Shown piece after piece: positions 56,481 through 64,000 of a stretch of 64,000 nt of DNA; positions within the stretch are counted from its first letter, which is position 1, and each line of letters starts with the position of its first letter. Origin of the DNA: Siphonodentalium dalli (lineage: Eukaryota > Mollusca > Scaphopoda > Gadilida > Siphonodentaliidae). Location: assembly GCA_032622095.1 (NCBI GenBank), contig CP136066.1, positions 94,759,319 to 94,823,318 on the forward strand, in the 5' to 3' direction. A model generated the notes under the pieces. The model was not told the origin of the DNA, did not search any database, and saw nothing but the letters and a program-made list of their open reading frames with translations. A program made the translations under genes and the position numbers.

Positions 56481-56552
56481 ACACAGCTCAATGTTTGTTA
56501 ATTTATTATTGATCTCAGATACAGATTTTGTCAGTGAATCCACTTGGCCCAT
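56481..56552 (-). pseudogene. LINE ORF1, N-terminal 24 codons
   Basis: Minus strand: an ATG at 56552-56550 with an in-frame TGA 15 bases upstream opens MGQVDSLTKSVSEINNKL and stops at the transposon edge. The heptad-like spacing of hydrophobic residues continues in the segment at 51895, whose frame is compatible once about ten bases at the junction are discounted. The split therefore looks like a single ORF1 interrupted by the 51896-56480 element. Confidence 0.68.
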
Positions 56553-58427
56553 TTTGTTATTCACATATCACCTGACGCGGCTTCGAACTGGAAAGTTTCG
56601 TTTGTGTTTGTTTGTGCACCGAATGTTATGTTGGGCGTATTTTGACAGTTCATTTGTGTTGTGTTTATCGTCCGAGAGCCCATAAGGTTGTATTGTCGTC
56701 ATTCTGACCAAAAGACCCACTCTGCTCATTTTGTGGCAAATTATATGTAGTTTACGGAAACCAATTTCTTGCGATTGGGAAACGGGGCGTTTGGGAGATA
56801 TTTAACATAGAATGATGCCTGGTGAGAGCGAAAAATGTTACTTAAGTGTTGGGGGAGGGTTAGTAATTTCGAATGTATGCAACATACGTAATGTCAGCTA
56901 ATACGTTATATATACCGTTTTGTCGGCAATAAGTCATTCTCTCTAGTGAATAAACACAGAATTAGAATTTCAGCCACTAACCTCGAGTACGAGAGGTCAA
57001 ATGTAAAATATATTTTGAAACGCCATTTTTTTTAAATGTCAAATTGGAAAGTTAGCTTAAGAAATTTTATAATCATCGGTTGGAATCCGTTCTAGTATAA
57101 TTGTGAACTTTACTGTATACCAGATTCGGATATGTGGAAAGAAAATTAACACAGCCGTAATTGCAACCATTCAAGATGCCAGCCAAAATGTGTACCGATA
57201 TAACCAAAAACAGTAAAAATTCATAAGATCTCTTTGATCGCCGTTATAGTAAAGATGGTGTCACATGCGGTCATGATGTCCGTTCGATACGTTATGGTAA
57301 TATACAACCCTTACATATTAGCCAAAAATCCGACACAAAAATCCAATATGGCGGACAAGATGGCCGCCGAAATGTGAAAAATTGCTATTTTTAGGACAAT
57401 TCACCACCTTTCGTTTGTCTCTGTTGGAAAATATTGGCTCCTTGACGCGATTTTATACATTTATCGTATCGTATAGAAGAATCATTGGCGAACACATGGG
57501 GATAATAATATACATACCTTGCTGGAATTTTTTGTCCGATATCACGTTTTCCCAAATGCCGGTATAATTCGGTCAAAGCCAAAACGACGCTAATAACGCA
57601 ATGACTGTTTCGAATCAATGATTGTTATTGCTATCACAACAAAACCCACGCGTATATATGTGCAGGAGATACTCGAGCTAGGATTCCTCGTATACCTGAG
57701 TTGAGAAATATTCACCCAAATCCAAGATGGCGGCTAAAATGGCCACCAGAAATAGAAAAATTGCCGAAAATCGCTGATTTGAACATCAGTGACAGTTATT
57801 GTCACGACAACTCCACACATATTGTGAGTTGGGAACACTGAGTCGAAGAACTGTGCTTATATTGCATCCAAATAAAAGTCGCCCAAATCCAAAATGGCGC
57901 CCACAATGGTGGACAGATTTAGAAAATCACCGACAATCTCTCATAATCACATCATTGGGCATTATTGTCAAGACAACTCTACCCATGCTTACAGCTGAGT
58001 TGAAAAATACTGTGATGAAGTAATTACATTACATCCCATGCAAGAAACAGTTTTCCAAATCTAAGATGGCGGCCAAAATGGCGACCGATATTTGAAAACT
58101 CGCCTACATTCATTTACTTTCTTACGATGGGCGTTATTGTTTCGCGAATTCTACCCACCATTACATGTTGATATGGAAACTCGATATGAAGTATTCATTT
58201 GAGTTTGTAAATTGGTATTGGTATTCAAGGTTAAGATGGCAGCTAAACTGGATCCAGAAATTGAAAAGAAATCATAATATCAATATGTATGGACGAAACT
58301 ATACACAAACTTATTAGTTCAACTTAAAACGTATCAAAATGCATACAAATGCTCGCATCCTTCTGGAAGTACGAAAACCAGCAATTAAAATCACGATGTG
58401 GCATTTCGAAATCCATTCGACACTTCG

Positions 58428-60531
58428 CGCCGATAATGGCCGTAACCGTAGGTGCGCCGAATAGCCATATTAGAACAATTACTTGATACCAGATTATGAT
58501 TTGCCACGTCATTAATGATCTGGACCAGTTTCCATTTCTATGCCTGAACAATCTAGGTCGCTCACACCGGCAAAGTATTCAACACTTCCTGGGAGTAGGG
58601 ACTTTTTATCATAACGTTTCAAGCAATTAATTTTCCGGTGTAAAGCTTCAGATTTTAAATACTTGCGAAATATGGGGTTTGGTCGTCATCTTGAACTAGA
58701 AAGGCATAAGGTCTATAAGTTCGGCAGTGTTTCAAAGGTATGTAGCTGTCTCATTCCCTTGGAGACATGCATATCTGCTACAGAGAAGATCATAATGTAC
58801 CGACTACCCCACACTTCTTGATCACGATCCTAAGCAAACTGTGTAACGTCCCGCATTCGTCTCGTTAGCAGAGAAGAACAATACTCGCGGTGCTAGTTTG
58901 TAGACAAGCGCCATGACAGTGGGAATGAAATGGGCCACGGCATACACCCCACATCAGGTGCATGTTTCAGATATAGAATGTCATGTGTGTTGTGCTTTTG
59001 GTGTGGTAAGATTTGTGTTTCAACATCCGTTTCAAGGCCGTTCTTAATCAACTTGACCAGACATATAATTTTGTCTGGATAATACTATCTTATCCTCCCA
59101 GAAGAGTCGGATGGGCTAAATGATGTCTTTATGGAATGAGTGCATGCGTTGTTGTCATCCTCTCTCAAGGTTAGTGTCAGTATATGGGCGGTATTTTCCA
59201 AGGAAGTATGATGCATTTATTTCACTGTGTGTTTAAATACCAAGTTATAGATCGATGGGAATGGATGAGTGAACTTGACTTTATGGTCATATAGCTTTAT
59301 AGTATATAACTTTAGAATATAGTAGTTAATATGTTTCATGCAGGACAATGGCTTTGAATGGCGATGTTACCAAGAAATAAACTGATGTACCCAACGTAAG
59401 TTAAACTTAATGCAAGATCTCAACAATCCCCTAGATGTTTTTTTAGTTGAAAATTTCACCCTCGTGGTGATGGCATTGTACTTTCTTGAACCACACCGAC
59501 CATCACCTATCGTGAGTATGACATCAACTATCAATGCATCGTATTAAGACTACATCCCATTCTTGGTGGGGCTTATATAGTAATAGCCAATGGTACAAGT
59601 CTGGTCTAATTGATTAAGAACGGCTTCCAAACGGATTGGGAGATACAATCTTAGCATATAAGGAAAGCAAAGCTGCATGAGATCATGTCTAAATATAAAA
59701 CATACACAAAGAAGGGGCGGTGCAGTCATGGTCCAATATCATTCCCACTATCATGACACTTGCCCACAAACTAGCACCGTGTGTATTGTTATTATCTGCT
59801 TGGATATGTACGGTGAGACGATTGCTGGACGCCACCATGACTGTGTATTGTTATTATCTGCTTGGATATGTACGGTGAGACGATTGCTGTAAGCCACAAG
59901 GACTGTTCTTATGATCACGGTCAAGAAGTGTAAGTATATTATGCATTATGATCTTCTACGCCTTAGCAGGAAGACACCCGCCAAATGTTAGGCTTTCAGA
60001 AATTCGAAGCCATATACAGAAGATATCCGGCTACGTCAGTATGTGAATATGTGAATTGATGAACCATATATTGAGAAGTGGCTGGATGGGTAAATCACCA
60101 TATTGTTATCCACATTAAGTTACCAAATCTAAAAAATGCGCAGATAGAGACGTCCTTCTGAAAGCTATTGCACGCATCGACCGCATAACTTTCTAGTTTA
60201 TCACACAATATGACGCTCAGACCCCATAGGTAGTGTCTGAATTATACCATAAGCTACCACGAATGAAGCTCGTCGAGAATAAGGATTAGAATTCCCATCT
60301 TTCGAGACAAACGCGTGAGCTTGACACCGGCATATGTGTTGTTTGAAATATTTCAATTAGTGGGACCCTTCTGCCAAGAATTGTAGAAAACTGTGTTGGT
60401 GTGAACGAGATAGATTAATGTGAAGAAGAAGCGAATGCTGGTCCAGATAATGCTGAACATGGCAAATCAGAATAAGCTCAAGTACTGTTGTTTTGATTCT
60501 TGGAAGTCATTATATGACTATATGACGCTTA
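58428..60531. other. Spacer (loop) of the giant foldback
   Basis: 2.1 kb of non-palindromic sequence between the arms. It contains a 61-bp tandem duplication (TGTATTGTTATTATCTGCTT followed by GGATATGTACGGTGAGACGA, at 59782 and 59843). No recognisable coding exon. Confidence 0.6.
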
Positions 60532-61840
60532 GTGGAGAATGGATTTCGAAATGCCGCATCACGATTATTGTGGGTTTTCATCCTTCCAGAAGGCGACGAA
60601 ATATGTTGGAACTAATAGTTGGCTTATGCACCGTTTCGTTCAATCCATACATATTGATATTATGACGAAAAGTTGAAATTAGTATGTAATAATTTCGACT
60701 TCTTTTCAATTTCTGGCCACCAATTTGGCAGCAATCTTGACTGTGAGAGTTGGCCAAACTCAAATAGATACTTCATATCAATTTTCCATATGAATATGTA
60801 AGTGTGGGTAGAATTCTCGCAACAATGACGCACATAGTATGAAAGTAACGGAATGTAAGCTTGTTTTCAAATCTCGGACGCCATTTTGGCCGCCATCTTC
60901 GATTTGGAAAAAATATTCTTCATCAGATGCAAGATAATTACTTTATCACAGTATTTCCAACTCAGCTGTAAGCATGGGTAGAGTTGTCTCGACAATAATG
61001 CCCAATGATGTGAATATGAGAGATTTTCTGTGATTTTCTAAATCTGTCCATCATTGTGGGCGCCATTTTGAATTTGGGCGACTTTTATTTGGATGAAATA
61101 TAAGCACAGTTCTTCAACTCAGTGTACCCAACTCACAATAGTAAGCAGTGTGGAGTTGTCGTGACAATAACTGTCACTGATGTTAAAATCAGCGATAATC
61201 GGCAATATTTCTCTTTCTGGTGGCCATTTTAGCCGCCATCTTGGATTTGGGTGAATATTTCTCAACTCAGGTATAAGAGGAATCCTAGCTCGAGTATCTC
61301 CTGCACATATATACGCGTGGTTTTTTTTGTGATAGCAATAACATTCATTGATTAGAAACAGTCATTGTGTTATTAGCGTCGTTTTGGCTTTGACCGTATA
61401 TTATGATTCTCGCCAATGATTCTTCTATATGATAAATGTATAAAATCGCGTCAAGGAGCCAATATTTTCCAACAGAGACAAACGAAAGGTGGTGGAAATG
61501 TCCTAAAAATAGCAATTTTTCACATTTCGGCGGCCATCTTGGCCGCCATATTGGAATTTTGTGTCGGATTTTTGGCTAATATGTAAGGGTTGTATATTAC
61601 CATAATGTATCGAACGGACAACATGACCGCATGTGACATCATCTTTACTATAACGGCAATCAAAGAGACCTTATAATTTTTTACTGTTTTTGGCTATATC
61701 GGCACACATTTTGGCTGACATCTTGAATGGTTGCAATTACGGCTGTGTTAATTTTCTTTCCACATATCCAAATCTGGTATACAGTAAAGTTCAAAATTAT
61801 ACTAGAACGGATTCCAACAGATGATTATAAAATTTCTTAA

Positions 61841-62360
61841 AGGTGGATTATCTCTTTGTAAACATGTATTATATAGTTACCGGGGTATAAAATATTAGAT
61901 TTGAATCGAAGACTCCTGTCCGGAAATGCTTCTATCGATTAATATTAATTTTATTTCGAATATTTTCTGGTCTAAAGAGGTGTGTTTGTTCAGCTAACGA
62001 ACAATAGTGGTCACTGTTAACAGAGACCAGAAATTATATTGTGCAATTTTGTTACAAATAAACGTTAATTATACTCATTATCGTTTATATCTGTGGAACA
62101 AAACAATACAAACAACCAATCTGTGACATTTGACATTCGTTGCGTAGCCGTAGGAACAACCCAGTGCTATATATCGCAATACGGTCTCATCCGAATGGTC
62201 GGTTCTAAAAATAGTAACATAAACGGGCCCGATTTAATATTCGAAATAAAATCAATATTAATTGATAGAAGCTTTTCCGGACATAGGTCTTCAGTTCATA
62301 TCTATTATTTTATACCCACGCAACTATTTAAAATTTGTTATTTAAAGAGATAATCCATCT
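61841..62360. mobile_element. 520-bp MITE flanked by TTAA (copy 2), inserted in the foldback arm
   Basis: TTAA at 61837-61840 and 62361-62364. The TIRs start AGGTGGATTATCTCTTTG and AGATGGATTATCTCTTTAAA and extend about 110 bp (GGGTATAAAATA, CCGGAAATGCTTCTATCGAT / ATTGATAGAAGCTTTTCCGG). The other arm of the foldback (57050-57070) reads GTTAGCTTAAGAAATTTTAT with a single TTAA, which is the empty target. The element is the inverted-orientation relative of 4806-5327. Confidence 0.9.
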
Positions 62361-62860
62361 TTAAGCTAACTTTCCAATTTGACATTTAAAAACAAATGGC
62401 GTTTCAAAATACATTTGACCTTTGACCTCTCGTACTCGAGGTCAGTGGCAGAAATTATGATTCTGTGTTTATTCACTAGAGAGAATGACTTATTGCCGAC
62501 AAAATGGCGTATATAACGTGTTAGCCGACATTACATATGTTGCATACATTCAAAATTACTAACCCTCCCCCAACACTTAAGTAACATTTTTAGCTCTCAC
62601 CAGGCATCGTTCTATGTTAAATATCTCCCAAACGCCGCGTTTCCCACTCGCAAGAAATTGGTTTCCGTAAACTACATATAATTTGCCACAAAATGAGCAG
62701 AGTGGGTCTTTTGGTCAGAGTGGCGACAATAAAACCTTATGGGCTCTCGGGCTATATGGTTTGCTCCAAAGTCATCCGCTTGGAAAATTTTGAATTTCAC
62801 GAATCATGTTCTATAATCGTGATTCTGAATTGGAACACAAAACTTCTTTGTTATTTCTGC

Positions 62861-63027
62861 TCAGCGTCGGTTCGTTCTCTTAAATTCCTTCACAAGTTTC
62901 GATAGTTCTACCATAGATTCGGACACCCCGTCACCACTCGGTGCGCAAGCAGCCTGGATATACCACTTCCGGTCTCTAAGCCTATCCAGTTCCAAGCGAC
63001 GTACTATCTCATCTGGTTTCAAAGCAC
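62861..63027 (-). CDS. Arf-family small GTPase, C-terminal (last) coding exon
   Basis: Minus strand: acceptor TTTTTTTCAG (63028-63037) followed by about 55 codons to TGA at 62863-62861. The product reads ALKPDEIVRRLELDRLRDR, then KWYIQAACAPSGDG, then a C-terminal helix SESMVELSKLVKEF and a basic tail. This aligns with the Arf GTPase C-terminus: 'a.eI...L.L..lr.R.WyiQa.cA.sGdGl.egl.wL...l'. CAPSG is the guanine-base-binding G5 loop. The exon start matches the place where Arf genes commonly carry an intron, just after the NKQD (G4) motif. The NKQD exon is not found before the right edge, so the rest of the gene lies beyond 64000. The tail (KRTNRR) is longer and more basic than in Arf1/Arf6. Which Arf or Arl paralogue cannot be decided. 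The giant foldback lies 110 bp past the stop, within or next to the 3' UTR. Confidence 0.8.
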
Positions 63028-63275
63028 CTGAAAAAAAGTGTACAACATAATATATATTGATGTCCACGATCCCAATTGTATCTTTGGTGTGCTCCGCGTG
63101 TTATGCCACAGGGGGATCCATTAGGCGAAGGGCTCTCGGATGAACATGCTAACATTGGTGAGGATTCTTTTATTTGTGCACGTGAAGAGGGCATTGATGT
63201 ATATGTGGTGTGCTCCGCGTGCTATGTATACGCGGTTTAGAGACTTCCGGTTACAGGACACCAACATCTATTTTA
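63028..63275. other. Probable intron of the Arf-like gene
   Basis: Contains two near copies of GGTGTGCTCCGCGTG (63088 and 63208) and an ATATATATTGATG tract; frames here carry no GTPase motif. Confidence 0.4.
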
Positions 63276-63703
63276 AAGGTACTCAATCCGATTCGATGGT
63301 CCCCATATCATCAGATTCCAACAACAACATTTTTTTGGGAAATTCCGCTTCAGTTATCAGAATCGAGTAATTTCCCAAAAAGAATGCAAACCATAGTCAA
63401 CTATAGTATAAAATTGCCCAAAACCTGTTATATTTATCAACATTTTGTTCAACGAAATTTTGCCGGTTTGTCAAATATCTGACACACAAAAGCCACTTGA
63501 TTTTAGTGTTATCCATATTCATCCGCAATTTGGTAAAAGAAAGTTTTCTCGTCAACTGTTTACTGGGCCACTTAAAATTAACGGTGGTGAAAAATAATTG
63601 ATTTGAAACATCGATATCTGATCACTCTGAGCTTTGGTGGGTGGGTTCCTCGACCCGAATCAGATATTTTTTACCCCCGAAGCCAAGGAAATTGTAATTT
63701 GCC
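63276..63703. mobile_element. MITE with AAGGTACTCAATCCGAT ends, copy 3 (inverted, right end lost)
   Basis: The left end AAGGTACTCAATCCGATTCG and ATCAGATTCCAACAACAACA match the complement of the right end of copy 1. On the right, TCGACCCGAATCAGATATTT and TTTACCCCCGAAGCCAAGGA match the complement of the left part of copy 2. The terminal ~40 bp are missing: homology stops at about TTGTAATTTGCC. TA precedes it at 63274-63275. Confidence 0.78.
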
Positions 63704-64000
63704 ATGCGTTAATTCGGATTATGTAGCACTAACGGATACGGCTTTCTCCTATAATATATACACACCTATATTCATACATATACACACACGCATACGATAA
63801 CGGATACGGCTTTCTCCTATAATATATACACACCCAGAAACAAGACCAAGACACAAAAGTTTTCAGAAATCTACGTATTTCCGTATCGGACCCTGCATGC
63901 ATGTCTATTTAGAATCTATTGACATTAAATTTATCAAATTAGTAACTTCAACAGTTGTTTGAGGCTCTTCAAGTCAACACACAAGCAACACATTTCAGAC
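63704..64000. repeat. Short direct repeat and unannotated right edge
   Basis: AACGGATACGGCTTTCTCCT followed by ATAATATATACACACC occurs at 63731 and again at 63799 (68-bp offset). Nothing else recognised to the right edge. Confidence 0.75.

Larger units (their letters stand above)
56672..62750. mobile_element. Giant foldback element, ~1.7-kb inverted arms
   Basis: The outermost CCGAGAGCCCATAAGG (56672-56687) pairs with CCTTATGGGCTCTCGG (62735-62750). Homology continues to about 58427 on the left and 60532 on the right. Landmarks include ACTTAAGTGTTGGGGGAGGG, CTCGAGTACGAGAGGTC, ACATATTAGCCAAAAATCC, CGGACAAGATGGCCGCCGAA, GGAGATACTCGAGCTAGGAT and CATTTCGAAATCCATTC, each with its complement in the other arm. 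The inner arm contains 166-172-bp tandem units around CCAAATCCAAGATGGCGGC (57723, 57889, 58059, 58231). The right arm is longer by a 520-bp insertion. No clear target duplication at the outer ends and no transposase gene. Confidence 0.88.

Noticed and set aside
63130-63139. Extra foldback terminus GGGCTCTCGG
   Set aside because: Only ten bases match the foldback end; adjacent sequence is unrelated, so chance is sufficient.

Overview
The window reads as a repeat-dense, AT-rich metazoan nuclear genome segment. It shows spliceosomal exon/intron structure, telomere-like TTAGGG tracts, several MITE families, a Helitron and non-LTR retrotransposon remains. The repeat styles (a Helitron end reading GGTGAGCG, a GGTCAAGGTCAGG tandem family, ATCCAAGATGGCGGC units) look to me like a marine lophotrochozoan, most likely a mollusc. 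That placement is from memory of repeat style and is not proven. There is no sign of bacterial or plasmid organisation, and nearly all short open frames are chance frames inside repeats.

Layout. 1-3.1 kb is a ~195-bp satellite whose monomer carries an inverted repeat. 3.4-11.9 kb holds several small inverted-repeat elements, a palindrome-rich GAACAC cluster, a degenerate tandem family and a G-tract minisatellite. 12.1-23.2 kb contains four coding exons of one plus-strand protein gene, resembling the uncharacterised SAMD3-like proteins. Intron 2 holds a four-layer nest (Helitron, then Harbinger-like element, then long-TIR element, then MITE). Intron 3 is almost entirely one TA-flanked element with subterminal iterons. 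23.4-37.3 kb contains palindromic MITEs, hairpins and tandem repeats, with no gene recognised. 37.5-46.0 kb contains a duplicated dead retroelement reading frame, the two copies sharing an ancestral stop codon, together with paired telomere-like tracts and a LINE ORF2 fragment. 49-56.5 kb has a CTTAAG-rich inverted-repeat element and a LINE ORF1 (minus strand) split by a 4.6-kb GATTAC-type element that itself contains two further elements. 56.7-62.75 kb is a giant foldback with ~1.7-kb arms, interrupted in one arm by a TTAA-inserted MITE. Immediately beyond it lies the last coding exon of an Arf-family small GTPase (minus strand).

The two host genes supported here are the SAMD3-like gene (12,144-23,175, upstream exons not identified) and the Arf-like gene (terminal exon only, rest off the right edge). 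Everything else is mobile or tandem repeat. The most informative signals are insertion-order relationships readable from the sequence alone: an empty TTAA site preserved in the opposite arm of the foldback, target duplications of the nested elements, and an ORF split by a transposon. A second is an apparent kinship between the satellite's palindromic core and a low-copy MITE core elsewhere in the window.
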